This document shows positions 43,922-52,690 of a DNA stretch of 64,000 nt, in pieces. Each line of letters starts with the position of its first letter. Positions within the stretch are counted from its first letter, which is position 1. A program made the translations under genes and the position numbers. The DNA comes from Algoriphagus sp. (GTDB lineage Bacteria; Bacteroidota; Bacteroidia; Cytophagales; Cyclobacteriaceae). Under the pieces are notes generated by a model, which had not been told where the DNA came from, did no database searches, and was given only the letters and a program-made list of their open reading frames with translations. Where the stretch lies: contig JAQSDM010000005.1 in assembly GCA_029945945.1 (NCBI GenBank), forward strand, positions 62,001 through 126,000, read 5' to 3'.

Positions 43922-45034
43922 ATGCTAAGTTTTTATCTGGTCTGGATGCTGATCTATTTCCTTCTTCTTTCAGAATTAGCCAAATTTTGGCCAGAAAGAA
44001 GTTGTGAAACAAAGCAGGTTCAGGTTTTTCCAAAAGTCTCAGTATTGATTCCATGTAGAAATGAGTCAGAGAATATCCATCGTTTGGCGGGTGAATTCAA
44101 AAGACTTCACTATCCAAATCTTGAGTTGATTTTCGTGGACGATCACAGCGAAGACGATACCTATGAATTAATTGAGGCAGCTGCTTGTAGTGATCTGAGA
44201 ATTGTTCCGTTGAGAAGTCCCGGGGAGGGAAAAAAAGCTGCTTTAGAATTTGCGATAGATCAGGCCAATGGTGAAATAATTCTTTGCTCTGATGCGGATT
44301 GTTCATTTCCCGAGAATTGGGTAAAAGGAATGGTTTCACAATTCGATAATCAAGAAATTCAACTGGTAGCCGGACCGGTGATAGTAACTGATAATGGCAG
44401 ATTTTTGGGAGCATTCCAGCAAGCAGACTGGGCGAGCAATCTTTTGGTTTCGGCTTACTTTTTCTCCAAAAGCAAACCTCTGATGTGCAGCGGAGCAAAT
44501 CTTGCATACAGGAAAAGCGCATTTTTAGATGTCTTGGGATATGAAGGGAATCGCGATTTTTCTTCGGGAGACGATGAGTTTTTGCTGAAGAAAATAGTGA
44601 AGAAGTACGGAGCCTCATCCTGCGTTTATTTGCCTTTCGTAGAAAATCTGGTCCAAACCAAACCTGAACCAAACTGGAAAGCATTCATCAATCAGCGCGT
44701 CCGCTGGGCAGGAAAGTGGAAAGCCCACCGATCTTACTCACATGCAGTTTCAGCAGTTTTCTCATTTTTGGCCCAGCTTGTTTGGATGGGCAGTTTTGGA
44801 TTATTGACTTTGGGATCTCTTGGAATTTTAATTTTCGGCATGGTTTGGACTTCCAAAATTCTGGCAGAAAAAAGATCCCTTGGGAAAGTCCTGAGAATCT
44901 TTGGAATCAAGCATCGAAAGATTGAATTTGTTCTGACTTCCTTCATTCATCCGATTTATGTGCTTGCAGTGGGTTTGGGAGCGATTCAAGGAAATTTCAC
45001 ATGGAAAGGTCGTCGAAATAGCAGAAGTGATTAA
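43922..45034 (+). CDS. Family 2 glycosyltransferase, membrane-associated
   Basis: 370 residues. An N-terminal membrane helix (1-20) precedes the GT-A catalytic domain: VSVLIPCRNES near 40-50, FVDDHSEDDT near 71-80, ILCSDADC near 120-127 and the acceptor/processive-like motif INQRVRWAGKW near 259-269. Two C-terminal hydrophobic segments follow near 280-310 and 335-360. It transfers a sugar from a nucleotide or lipid donor at the inner face of the membrane. A second GT2 gene (47149) with the same architecture lies in the same run. Confidence 0.9.
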   Translation: MLSFYLVWMLIYFLLLSELAKFWPERSCETKQVQVFPKVSVLIPCRNESENIHRLAGEFKRLHYPNLELIFVDDHSEDDTYELIEAAACSDLRIVPLRSPGEGKKAALEFAIDQANGEIILCSDADCSFPENWVKGMVSQFDNQEIQLVAGPVIVTDNGRFLGAFQQADWASNLLVSAYFFSKSKPLMCSGANLAYRKSAFLDVLGYEGNRDFSSGDDEFLLKKIVKKYGASSCVYLPFVENLVQTKPEPNWKAFINQRVRWAGKWKAHRSYSHAVSAVFSFLAQLVWMGSFGLLTLGSLGILIFGMVWTSKILAEKRSLGKVLRIFGIKHRKIEFVLTSFIHPIYVLAVGLGAIQGNFTWKGRRNSRSD

Positions 45035-45055
45035 TTTAGCCTTGAAAATCAAACC

Positions 45056-45307
45056 ATGACCGACGTAGAATTTGACCTGATGGACGAGCTTTATTTTGTC
45101 CAGCCATTCGAAAACATCCAAGAAACCCTCAAGTGGCAGGAGGAATTGCTTTTGACAACCCTGCAATCTCTTTATTCCCAGGGATATATCAAGTGCTTGG
45201 AAACGCCCGATCATGAGCGATTTGACGAGGTGGATGTATTAAAAGATGGGAAAAAATTGTTTTTTCTCGCTACCAAAAAAGGCCTGATGGCACATAACTC
45301 AATCTGA
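45056..45307 (+). CDS. Small protein of unknown function between a glycosyltransferase and a phosphatase
   Basis: 83 residues. The sequence is helical with a repeated ETLKWQEELLLTTLQSLYSQGYI stretch and ends in a VDVLKDGKKLFFLATKKG hairpin, a layout like a small winged-helix domain, but I cannot match a family. It starts 21 bp after the glycosyltransferase and stops three bases before the phosphatase start, so it belongs to the same transcription unit. It is acidic and cytoplasmic. Confidence 0.72.
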   Translation: MTDVEFDLMDELYFVQPFENIQETLKWQEELLLTTLQSLYSQGYIKCLETPDHERFDEVDVLKDGKKLFFLATKKGLMAHNSI

Positions 45308-45310
45308 TCC

Positions 45311-46522
45311 TTGGCTACCGAAACCTTAAAATATCAGCGCAAGGAACTTGAGTTAAAAGCGCTGCTGGAAATCACTCAGGCGATCAATGAAAATCAGTCC
45401 GAGTCCGTCTTGCTCAATATATTCAAATTCACTTGTCTGGTTCATTTGAATATTAAGGCATTGCTGCTTTATGTGGCAAAAGAGGGGGATTTTGAGAATA
45501 AAATAAGTCATGGGGTAAAAGCCAAGGTGCCAAAATTTATTTCAGGGGATCAGGTCATCGATGAAAAAAAATCCGGTGAGCTGAGATTGAACATGACCAG
45601 CGAGTATTCTTTCGAGGAGCTTGAAACCTATTTGCCGGTCTACCATAAAGATAAAATGCTGGCGATTTTATTTCTGAGAAGAAAAGATCTCAGCCTGGAT
45701 GTTGATCTGAATTTCACTCAAGCTTTGACCAATATCCTTGTCGTGGCTCTTGAAAATAAGAGGTTTGCCAGAAAGCAGCTGCAGCAGGAAGTACTAAACC
45801 GTGAAGTGGCGATTGCATCCCAGGTCCAGCAAATGCTTTTCCCTTCCGAGCTTCCTAATACCAAAGAACTGAAAGCAAAAGTGACCTATTTCCCGCACAG
45901 CATGGTTGGCGGGGATTATTACGATTTGGTTCAGAAGTCAAAAGATGAAGTTTACTTCTGTATTGCGGATGTTTCCGGCAAAGGGATTTCAGCAGCGCTT
46001 TTGATGTCAAACTTTCAGGCAGCACTTCGAACGTTGCTCAGAAGCGATGCAGATCTGAAAATGGTTGTCAATCAGCTGAATTATACACTTTTCGAGAACA
46101 CAAAAGGAGAGAGGTTTATCACTTTTTTTCTGGGTCATTTTAATTTTAAAACTCGCGAACTTCATTTTGTAAATGCCGGCCATAATCCTCCATTGCTTTG
46201 TTGGGAAAAAGAAAAGCGAAGTGAATTATTAGAAGCCGGGACGACTATCCTTGGAGCCTTTGAAGAGTTGCCTTTTTTGGAGGTTGGAACCAGGAAAAAC
46301 CTGAATCATTTTACAATTCATTTGTACACGGACGGCCTGACGGAAGCTATGAATTCCTCTGAAGAAGAATATGGAGAAGAGCGGTTTCAGAATTTTGTGG
46401 ACACGCATATAAATATGGATCCAGAGGAATTTCACACAGTATTCCTGGAAAAAATGGGCGAGTTTTCTCAAGACGTTCCGCTTACAGATGATTTGACATT
46501 ACTCAGTCTAAGGTTCCAGTAA
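45311..46522 (+). CDS. PP2C-like SpoIIE/RsbU family protein phosphatase with N-terminal GAF-like domain
   Basis: 403 residues. The start is a TTG at 45311, directly after the preceding stop; no ATG is in frame before the sensor domain. Residues 1-160 form a GAF-like sensor (LLEITQAINENQSE, YLPVYHKDKMLAILFLRRKD). After a coiled-coil linker (REVAIASQVQQMLFP) comes the RsbU/SpoIIE domain: MVGGDYYDLV near 198, CIADVSGKGISAALLMS near 217-233, FVNAGHNPPLL near 287 and YTDGLTEAMN near 346 give the Asp metal ligands. Such enzymes dephosphorylate anti-anti-sigma factors; the partner is not next door. Confidence 0.91.
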   Translation: MATETLKYQRKELELKALLEITQAINENQSESVLLNIFKFTCLVHLNIKALLLYVAKEGDFENKISHGVKAKVPKFISGDQVIDEKKSGELRLNMTSEYSFEELETYLPVYHKDKMLAILFLRRKDLSLDVDLNFTQALTNILVVALENKRFARKQLQQEVLNREVAIASQVQQMLFPSELPNTKELKAKVTYFPHSMVGGDYYDLVQKSKDEVYFCIADVSGKGISAALLMSNFQAALRTLLRSDADLKMVVNQLNYTLFENTKGERFITFFLGHFNFKTRELHFVNAGHNPPLLCWEKEKRSELLEAGTTILGAFEELPFLEVGTRKNLNHFTIHLYTDGLTEAMNSSEEEYGEERFQNFVDTHINMDPEEFHTVFLEKMGEFSQDVPLTDDLTLLSLRFQ

Positions 46523-46525
46523 GCA

Positions 46526-47152
46526 ATGGTTTGGCATACAGTTCCAATTCTTGTTCAGCGAGTTTTTCCGGAAAGGATATGGAATGGAGACCCTGAGCAT
46601 AACCGGATTTACCTCACCTTTGATGATGGGCCAGTTCCCGGAGTCACCGATTTTGTGTTAGACGAATTGGCAAAAAGGAATCAGGTAGCCACTTTTTTTG
46701 TAGTGGGCGACAATGTCCGGAAGCATCCTAAATTGGCCCGGAGAATTCTTGAATCAGGGCATCAGATCGGTAATCATACTTTTAACCATCTGAATGGATG
46801 GAAAACTGATCTGGATTCTTATATCGAAAATGTTGAACGATGTCAGGACACACTTCGGGATCTGTTGGCTTTCGAAGCAACGCTTTTCCGGCCTCCTTAC
46901 GGATTACTGACTCAGGCCCAGGCCAAACTGGTAAGGGAAACACATCAGATTACCATGTGGAGTTTGCTCTCCGGAGATTACGATGAGCAACTCGGATCTG
47001 AAGTGATTTTAGAAAAAACCAAAATCCACTCTCGCCAAGGAAAAATCGTTGTTTTTCATGATCAGGAGAAAACGGCGAAAGTTTTACCCAATTTTTTACC
47101 AAATTACCTTGATTATGTTCTGGATCAGGGTTGGTCCACTTCCACTTTATGA
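46526..47152 (+). CDS. Polysaccharide deacetylase family protein
   Basis: 208 residues. NodB homology: TFDDGP at 31-36 (catalytic and metal Asp), NHTFNH at 83-88 (metal His pair), RPPYG near 123-127 and WSLLSGDYD near 146-154, with a closing IVVFHDQEK. It removes acetyl from amino sugars of a polysaccharide or peptidoglycan. No signal peptide is visible, unusual for an enzyme acting outside the cell, but many Bacteroidota members look like this. It overlaps the next gene by ATGA. Confidence 0.91.
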   Translation: MVWHTVPILVQRVFPERIWNGDPEHNRIYLTFDDGPVPGVTDFVLDELAKRNQVATFFVVGDNVRKHPKLARRILESGHQIGNHTFNHLNGWKTDLDSYIENVERCQDTLRDLLAFEATLFRPPYGLLTQAQAKLVRETHQITMWSLLSGDYDEQLGSEVILEKTKIHSRQGKIVVFHDQEKTAKVLPNFLPNYLDYVLDQGWSTSTL

Positions 47153-48255
47153 TATTGATACCTTCGCTGATTCTGGTTACTATTCTGGTTGTTCAGAATA
47201 TTTTGCTTTACCTCAGGATCAGGTTTGATTTCCAAAATCATCGTAAAAAATTACCCGAAAACCTCCCAGTCGTTTCTGTTTTGATTGCTGCCAGAAATGA
47301 AGAAAAGCACTTGCCGAGGCTTTTGGCTTCACTCGGGAGGCTCGATTATCCGGATGAAAAATTACAGATTTTGATTGCGGATGACCTGAGTTCCGATTCG
47401 ACCTTAAAAATTATAAAGCATTGGTGCGATCGCCCGTCAAGAAGTTATTTTGCAGTGGAAGCTAACCAGGCATTCACTAGAAATGCGAATGGAAAGGCAA
47501 ATGCGTTGGCTTTTTTGGAGCAAAGTGCTACAGGAGAATTTCTGTTTTTCACTGATGCAGATTGCCAGGCGAACCCCGGTTGGATCAAAGAAGCCGTTTC
47601 CTGCATGGATCAAAGTGTTGGATTACTCAATGGGATTACCCAGGTCAAGGGAGAAAGTTGGCTTGCTAAAATGCAAGAAATCGATTGGTGGAATACTCTG
47701 GGAATCGTCAAAATAGTAACTGACTTGGGATGGCCTACCACCGGAATGGGCAATAATATGGTGATAAGAAGGGAAGCTCTCGAAAAAATTGGTGGTTTTG
47801 CTCATTTGCCATTTTGTATGACTGAGGATCTTGAATTATCCAGGTCAATTCGAAAGGCTGGATATCGGGTTATTCACCAAGTGAGTCCTGAAATTTTGGT
47901 GTTTACAAAAGCTGAACCTGACTGGAATGCACTTATGCATCAACGAAAGCGTTGGATGCAGGGGGTAATTACATTGCCACTTTTTTGGTTGGTTATGCTC
48001 TTTTTTCAAGCCGCATTTTTTCCTGCAGTAGTATATTTACTATGGGTTAGTCCTCTGATTGGTATCAGTTTTTGGCTATTGAAAATGGCGGTTCAAAGCT
48101 TTTTCGTAAGAGAATTTTCATCCAAAGTAACTTCACCACCCAATTGGAACGATCTTTTGATGTTTGATTTTTATTACTTGCTTTCTACCTCCAACACGAT
48201 TCTTTATTACTTTTGGCCTTCCCGAATCCAATGGAAATCCAGAAAATACAGATGA
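47149..48255 (+). CDS. Family 2 glycosyltransferase, membrane-associated (second copy)
   Basis: 368 residues from the ATG at 47149, which overlaps the deacetylase stop (ATGA). One membrane helix at 1-22, then the GT-A domain: VSVLIAARNEEKHLP near 42-56, IADDLSSDST near 75-84, FFTDADCQANPGW near 131-143, TEDLELSRSIRK near 225-236 and QRKRWMQG near 264-271, then two or three C-terminal helices. Its size and layout match the enzyme at 43922. Its stop overlaps tatD by ATGA. Confidence 0.9.
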   Translation: MILIPSLILVTILVVQNILLYLRIRFDFQNHRKKLPENLPVVSVLIAARNEEKHLPRLLASLGRLDYPDEKLQILIADDLSSDSTLKIIKHWCDRPSRSYFAVEANQAFTRNANGKANALAFLEQSATGEFLFFTDADCQANPGWIKEAVSCMDQSVGLLNGITQVKGESWLAKMQEIDWWNTLGIVKIVTDLGWPTTGMGNNMVIRREALEKIGGFAHLPFCMTEDLELSRSIRKAGYRVIHQVSPEILVFTKAEPDWNALMHQRKRWMQGVITLPLFWLVMLFFQAAFFPAVVYLLWVSPLIGISFWLLKMAVQSFFVREFSSKVTSPPNWNDLLMFDFYYLLSTSNTILYYFWPSRIQWKSRKYR

Positions 48256-49028
48256 ACCTGATCGATACCCATGCGCATATTTATTCCACGAAATTCGATT
48301 CGGATCGAGATCAAGTCATTCAGGAGATCCGGAATGCGGGTGTGGAGCGGGTTTATATGCCAAATGTGGATGTGAATACAATTGAGGCAATGCTCGATTG
48401 CGAGGAAAAATACCAAGGTTTATGCATTCCGATGATGGGCTTGCATCCTTGTGATGTGAAGGAAGATTTCGAAGAACAGCTTCTTGTAATGGAAGATTGG
48501 CTCAATAAAAGATCATTTGCAGCAGTAGGAGAGATCGGGCTGGATTTGTATTGGGACAAAACCTTTTTTGAACAGCAGAAAAAGGCCTTGCGAATTCAGA
48601 TTGGCTGGGCAAAAGCTAAAAATCTTCCAATTGTGCTCCATTGCAGAGAATCCATGGATGAGACGATCGCTATTGTAAAAGAAGAACACGATGGAAAACT
48701 CAGAGGAATTTTTCATTGTTTCAATGGAAATGTGAGCCAGGCCAACCAAATCATAGAAATGGGATTTCTTTTGGGAATTGGTGGTGTAGCCACTTATAAG
48801 AATGGAGGTTTGGACCTGGTAATTCCCGAAATTGGCTTAGAAAACCTAGTGTTAGAAACTGACGCACCTTATCTTGCTCCCGTGCCCTTTCGGGGAAAAA
48901 GAAATTCTCCAGCCTATTTGCCATTTATTGCAGAGAAAATCGGGGACTTTCTTAAGATTTCGAAAGAGGAGGTAGCCTTAAAAACAAAGGAAAACGCATT
49001 GAATTTATTCCATGATTTTCAGTCATGA
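48252..49028 (+). CDS. tatD: TatD family metal-dependent hydrolase
   Basis: 258 residues from the ATG at 48252 (ATGA with the preceding stop; the longer frame is a shadow). LIDTHAHIYS gives His7 and His9, GEIGLDLYWDK near 92-102 the metal Glu, VLHCRE near 129 and FHCFNGN near 154 two His ligands, and LETDAPYLAP near 205 the metal Asp. TatD proteins are 3'-5' DNases or RNA-processing enzymes, or D-aminoacyl-tRNA deacylase-like. The stop overlaps the asparaginase start by ATGA. Confidence 0.93.
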   Translation: MNLIDTHAHIYSTKFDSDRDQVIQEIRNAGVERVYMPNVDVNTIEAMLDCEEKYQGLCIPMMGLHPCDVKEDFEEQLLVMEDWLNKRSFAAVGEIGLDLYWDKTFFEQQKKALRIQIGWAKAKNLPIVLHCRESMDETIAIVKEEHDGKLRGIFHCFNGNVSQANQIIEMGFLLGIGGVATYKNGGLDLVIPEIGLENLVLETDAPYLAPVPFRGKRNSPAYLPFIAEKIGDFLKISKEEVALKTKENALNLFHDFQS

Positions 49029-50092
49029 ATTATAAAATCGTAAGACTTAATACAGGATTAAGAACAAGTAAAACCTCATCGGTGCTGATTATCTATACCG
49101 GGGGTACACTTGGAATGGCGTATGATGAATCGGGAGCATTGGTTCCTTTCAACTTTGGCCAAATCCTGGAAAAGATTCCCATCATGTCTAATATGAATAT
49201 CGCCATTACGGTGATTTCATTTCCCGAGCCAATCGATTCATCCAATGTATCGATGAAGCACTGGACAGATATGGCCTATATTATATATGAGAATTATGAC
49301 AGCTACGATGGCTTTGTAGTTTTGCATGGTACTGATACGATGGCGTATTCAGCATCTATGATGAGCTATATGCTTCAAGGTTTGAATAAACCGGTGATTT
49401 TTACAGGGGCGCAGCTTCCTATCTCGGCCATGAGATCAGATGCCAGAGAAAACTTAATGACTTCACTTGAAATAGCTACTGCGAAAATCAATGATAAACC
49501 GATCGTGCCTGAAGTTTGTATTTTTTTCAATCATATGCTTTTGAGGGGCAACCGATCCAAGAAAGTTCAGAGTGTCCACTTTGACGCATTTGAGTCAGAA
49601 AATTACCCGTCGCTGGCAGAGGCAGGAATTGTGATTGACTACAATACCTCGGTAATACGGCCAATAGAATCGCACAAGAAATTAACAAATCGAAATCATC
49701 TTGATAATGGCGTGATGATTTTGAAGCTGTTTCCCGGAATTACCTCCAAAGTCATGGATGCTTGTTTCGATATTGAGGGTCTCAAAGGAGTCGTTTTGGA
49801 AACATACGGTTCCGGTAATAGCCCAAGCGAAGCTTGGTTTATGAATTCACTCGGGCGGGCAATTAAGAAAGGATTGATCATCCTGAATGTATCCCAGTGC
49901 AACGGTGGAAGAGTGATCCAGGGAAGATATGAGACCAGTAAGGAACTGTTGAATGTGGGTGTAATTAGTGGTGCAGATATCACCACAGAAGCCGCAATTA
50001 CCAAGTTAATGTTTTTACTGGGGCAAGAGAAGAACCTGGATGATGTCAGGAAAAAACTGACAATTCCTCTGGCAGGTGAAATGACTTCCTGA
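49025..50092 (+). CDS. ansA: Type I L-asparaginase
   Basis: 355 residues. The first catalytic Thr is T25 in YTGGTLG, and HGTDTMAYSAS at 101-111 provides the second Thr/Asp set. FTGAQLP near 126-132 is the next conserved block. No signal peptide is seen, as in cytoplasmic type I enzymes. It hydrolyses asparagine to aspartate and ammonia. It is the last gene of the overlapping deacetylase-GT2-tatD-ansA chain. tRNA-Ser follows 95 bp later. Confidence 0.92.
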   Translation: MNYKIVRLNTGLRTSKTSSVLIIYTGGTLGMAYDESGALVPFNFGQILEKIPIMSNMNIAITVISFPEPIDSSNVSMKHWTDMAYIIYENYDSYDGFVVLHGTDTMAYSASMMSYMLQGLNKPVIFTGAQLPISAMRSDARENLMTSLEIATAKINDKPIVPEVCIFFNHMLLRGNRSKKVQSVHFDAFESENYPSLAEAGIVIDYNTSVIRPIESHKKLTNRNHLDNGVMILKLFPGITSKVMDACFDIEGLKGVVLETYGSGNSPSEAWFMNSLGRAIKKGLIILNVSQCNGGRVIQGRYETSKELLNVGVISGADITTEAAITKLMFLLGQEKNLDDVRKKLTIPLAGEMTS

Positions 50093-50122
50093 TTTCAATT
50101 GTTGGCTATTATTCAGGAATAT

Positions 50123-50153
50123 TTGGAATCGGGACGAATAATTTTTTTCTTTG
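50123..50153 (+). promoter_or_regulatory. Candidate promoter of tRNA-Ser
   Basis: TTG at 50123-50125, 20 bp, TTTCTTTG at 50146-50153 (seven of eight matches); about 30 nt before the tRNA. Confidence 0.4.
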
Positions 50154-50187
50154 CACTCCGATTCGCAAAACGATTCATAATTGACAC

Positions 50188-50274
50188 AGAGAGGTGTCCG
50201 AGTGGCTGAAGGAGCACGCCTGGAAAGTGTGTATACCCTTAAAGGTATCGAGGGTTCGAATCCCTCTCTCTCTG
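50188..50274 (+). tRNA. tRNA-Ser (anticodon GGA)
   Basis: 87 nt class II tRNA. Acceptor AGAGAGG/TCTCTCT with discriminator G, anticodon stem CACGC/GTGTG around CTGGAAA (anticodon GGA), long variable arm, canonical T-loop TTCGAAT. CCA is not encoded. A terminator follows eight bases later. Confidence 0.95.
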
Positions 50275-50281
50275 CAAATAG

Positions 50282-50312
50282 AACCAACTTCATAAATGAG
50301 GTTGGTTTTTTT
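50282..50312 (+). terminator. Terminator of tRNA-Ser
   Basis: AACCAACTTCAT / ATGAGGTTGGTT stem (one G-T pair) with seven T. Confidence 0.85.
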
Positions 50313-50314
50313 GT

Positions 50315-50864
50315 TTTAGCGACATTTGAAATGCTTCAAAAAGGTAATACTGCTTTTATTTTCAATCAGAATTCATGGAAAATTTCAGAAAAGATTAGCG
50401 AACTCAGAAAACAGAACTTTTTTATTTCCATTCCTCAAAAAATAAAAACAATGGCCAAAACTTGTGTTTTATTCTATCAAAATGGAAAAAACCTGAATAA
50501 AAAACCAAGGAAGGCCATTTCAAGGTAAGATTGTGACGGATTGTTTTGGGATTAGTCAGAATTTAAAATGGATTTTAGTGCTGCTGATGTAAAAGTACCC
50601 GACTAAGGCATTTTTTTATTTTTCTTTTTGAGAAAAAATAAGAACCTTAACAGCGAGTTTAAAGGTCTATTCTGTTTTCTTCAAAAAATAGTTATTCTTC
50701 CGCTCGTGTAAAAATTGCCTTAGTAAGGCTTTAAAAGCGGAATTGTAAAAAAAAATCTAAAAGAGGTCATTGTTTTTTGAATTTAAAAAATGATAACTTT
50801 AAAACTCGATTCCAGTGTAAAAAACCATTTAACCTTTATCTAAAGTCTAATTAAAAATCACATT
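50315..50864. other. 550-bp AT-rich gap upstream of the ExbB operon
   Basis: No gene is convincing. It contains a perfect palindrome GCCTTA-G-TAAGGC at 50717-50729, a related half site (CTAAGGC near 50603-50609), and three TGTAAAA words near 50588, 50706 and 50816. A possible promoter lies at 50770-50801. Read-through open frames have poor composition. Confidence 0.5.
50770..50801 (+). promoter_or_regulatory. Candidate promoter of the exbB operon
   Basis: TTG at 50770-50772, 21 bp, TAACTTTA at 50794-50801 (seven of eight matches). The leader would be about 57 nt. Confidence 0.35.
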
Positions 50865-51668
50865 ATGAGAAAGTTAATCACTTTGTTCATGCTTGCAGGT
50901 ATCATGTTTGTTCCTGTTTTCGCTAACGCACAAGAAGCAGCTGCTGACACTGCTGCTCAAGAAGCAACTACCCCAGCGGCCGAGGAGCCTGCTGCATCTC
51001 CCGCAATTGTAGACGATGAGATCGTTGCAGAGGAGCTTGGTTTTCATCAGCAAGTAAAAGAAAAGTTTATTGAGGGCGGAGTCCTTTATATGACTCCTAT
51101 TTTGTTTTGTTTGATTTTGGGCCTTGCAGTATCCCTAGAAAGAATCATCACATTGAACCTTTCTACTACAAACACTAAGAAGTTGTTGATCAGAGTTGAA
51201 GATGCTTTGGCTTCTGGCGGAATTGAAGCTGCTAAAGATGTGACCAAAAACACCAAAGGCCCTGTTGCTTCTATCTTTACCCAAGGTCTGATGAGATATT
51301 CAGAGGGAATCGAAATGGTTGAGAAGTCAGTTATCGCTTATGGTTCTGTTGAAATGGGACGCTTAGAAAAGGGACTTATCTGGCTCGCTTTGTTTATTGC
51401 GACAGCTCCTATGTTGGGTTTCTTAGGTACAGTAATTGGTATGATTGAGGCATTTGATGCTATTGAGGCAGCTGGTGATATTTCTCCATCTCTTGTTGCT
51501 GCGGGTATTAAAGTCGCATTGATTACTACTGTAGGTGGTTTGATCGTGGCGATTATCCTACAAGTTTTCTATAATTATATAGTTGCAAAAATTGATTCCC
51601 TTGCAAACAGTATGGAAGATGCATCAATATCTTTAGTGGATGTGCTCGTAAAGCACAAACTGAAATAA
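50865..51668 (+). CDS. exbB: MotA/TolQ/ExbB family proton-channel protein with an N-terminal signal and acidic linker
   Basis: 267 residues. A signal-like segment (1-23, ending FANAQ) is followed by an Ala/Glu/Pro-rich linker (about 24-60), then three membrane helices near 75-95, 165-190 and 208-235 with the ExbB core LEKGLIWLALFIATAPMLGFLGTVIGMIEAFD. It forms the proton-conducting pentamer that powers TonB or a related outer-membrane process. The order exbB, small membrane protein, exbD, exbD is one operon. Confidence 0.92.
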   Translation: MRKLITLFMLAGIMFVPVFANAQEAAADTAAQEATTPAAEEPAASPAIVDDEIVAEELGFHQQVKEKFIEGGVLYMTPILFCLILGLAVSLERIITLNLSTTNTKKLLIRVEDALASGGIEAAKDVTKNTKGPVASIFTQGLMRYSEGIEMVEKSVIAYGSVEMGRLEKGLIWLALFIATAPMLGFLGTVIGMIEAFDAIEAAGDISPSLVAAGIKVALITTVGGLIVAIILQVFYNYIVAKIDSLANSMEDASISLVDVLVKHKLK

Positions 51669-51727
51669 TAGTAATTTACTGTTAGTTTGGATTTTCCCAT
51701 AGTTTCACACATTAAAATATATTAATA

Positions 51728-52057
51728 ATGGATATATATGACATTGGTTTGTATGCTGGGTACCTTTTGGTTATTGTCGGTACTTTTGCAGCAATCCTAC
51801 TTCCGTTACTCAAGGTATTTGGTAACCCGAAAGATTTGATGACATCTGGAATAGCGGTTCTAGGGATTTTAGGACTCTTCGCTATTGCCTATATGATTTC
51901 TGATAATGACGTAACTCCTAGATTGGCAGCAGAGCCATTTAATATGACTCCACAATCTTCACAATTTATTGGAGGCCTCTTGATTTCATGTTATTTCTTG
52001 TTTGTAATTGCTTTTGTAGGGATTTTTGTTACGGAAGCTTCTAAACTATTGAAATAA
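51728..52057 (+). CDS. Three-helix membrane protein of unknown function in the ExbB/ExbD operon
   Basis: 109 residues with three clear membrane segments (about 5-28, 38-58 and 82-105) and a short outside loop with DVTPRLAAEP. It lies 59 bp after exbB, and its stop shares a base with the exbD start (TAATG). I do not recognise a family. Its steady position among energy-transducing genes suggests an accessory subunit of the motor, but this is inference. Confidence 0.8.
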   Translation: MDIYDIGLYAGYLLVIVGTFAAILLPLLKVFGNPKDLMTSGIAVLGILGLFAIAYMISDNDVTPRLAAEPFNMTPQSSQFIGGLLISCYFLFVIAFVGIFVTEASKLLK

Positions 52058-52689
52058 TGGCTAGCAGAATGAAAAAGGAAGCACCAGAAATCCCTGCGGG
52101 ATCTATGGCAGATATCGCCTTCCTACTTTTGATCTTCTTCCTCGTTACCACTACAATTGCTTCGGATAAAGGGATTTTGAATTTCCTTCCACCCAAGCAG
52201 GATCCAAATGTGCCTCCGCCTGATATAAAGGTGAATGAAAGAAATATCTTTACAATCCTCATCAATGCTAACGATCAACTTCTAGTTGAAGGTGAATACG
52301 GTACTACTGAAAGTTTAGATCAAGACGTTAAGGCATTCATTTTGAATTTCGGTGCACCCGATGAAGAAGGACAAGCTCTCTATAACTCACTTCCAGCTTC
52401 CCTTCAGTCATTGGCTCTTAGAGATCCTGCATCTTCAGATGATCCGAGTGAGGCTATTGTGTCTATTAAGACGAACAGAGGGACCAGCTATGACATATAC
52501 CTTGAGGTATTTGATTTAGTTAAAAAGGCTTATTTCGATATTTATGCGGCGAGAGTAAATCTTTCATCCGAGGAATATAGAGCCCTATCAGCTGAAATGC
52601 CAGGAGAATCGGATTTACAAGACAAAGGAAAAGAAGGAATCCCAATGGCGATTTCAATTGCGGAACCAGATAAACAAGGAGGTAATTGA
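52057..52689 (+). CDS. exbD: ExbD/TolR family protein (first copy)
   Basis: 210 residues. A short cytoplasmic start (MASRMKKEAPEIP) is followed by MADIAFLLLIFFLVTTTIASD near 17-37, a single membrane helix with the conserved proton-relaying Asp (D19). The periplasmic domain has a longer insert than usual near 80-130. It begins on the last base of the previous stop and is one base from the second exbD. Partner of ExbB in using the proton gradient. Confidence 0.9.
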   Translation: MASRMKKEAPEIPAGSMADIAFLLLIFFLVTTTIASDKGILNFLPPKQDPNVPPPDIKVNERNIFTILINANDQLLVEGEYGTTESLDQDVKAFILNFGAPDEEGQALYNSLPASLQSLALRDPASSDDPSEAIVSIKTNRGTSYDIYLEVFDLVKKAYFDIYAARVNLSSEEYRALSAEMPGESDLQDKGKEGIPMAISIAEPDKQGGN

Positions 52690-52690
52690 T

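Noticed and set aside
43922-48255. A full capsule or exopolysaccharide locus
   Set aside because: Only two GT2 enzymes and a deacetylase are present; flippase, polymerase and export genes are missing.
50181-50528. 115-codon open frame starting before tRNA-Ser
   Set aside because: It runs through the tRNA and its terminator and has low-complexity Lys/Asn-rich content.
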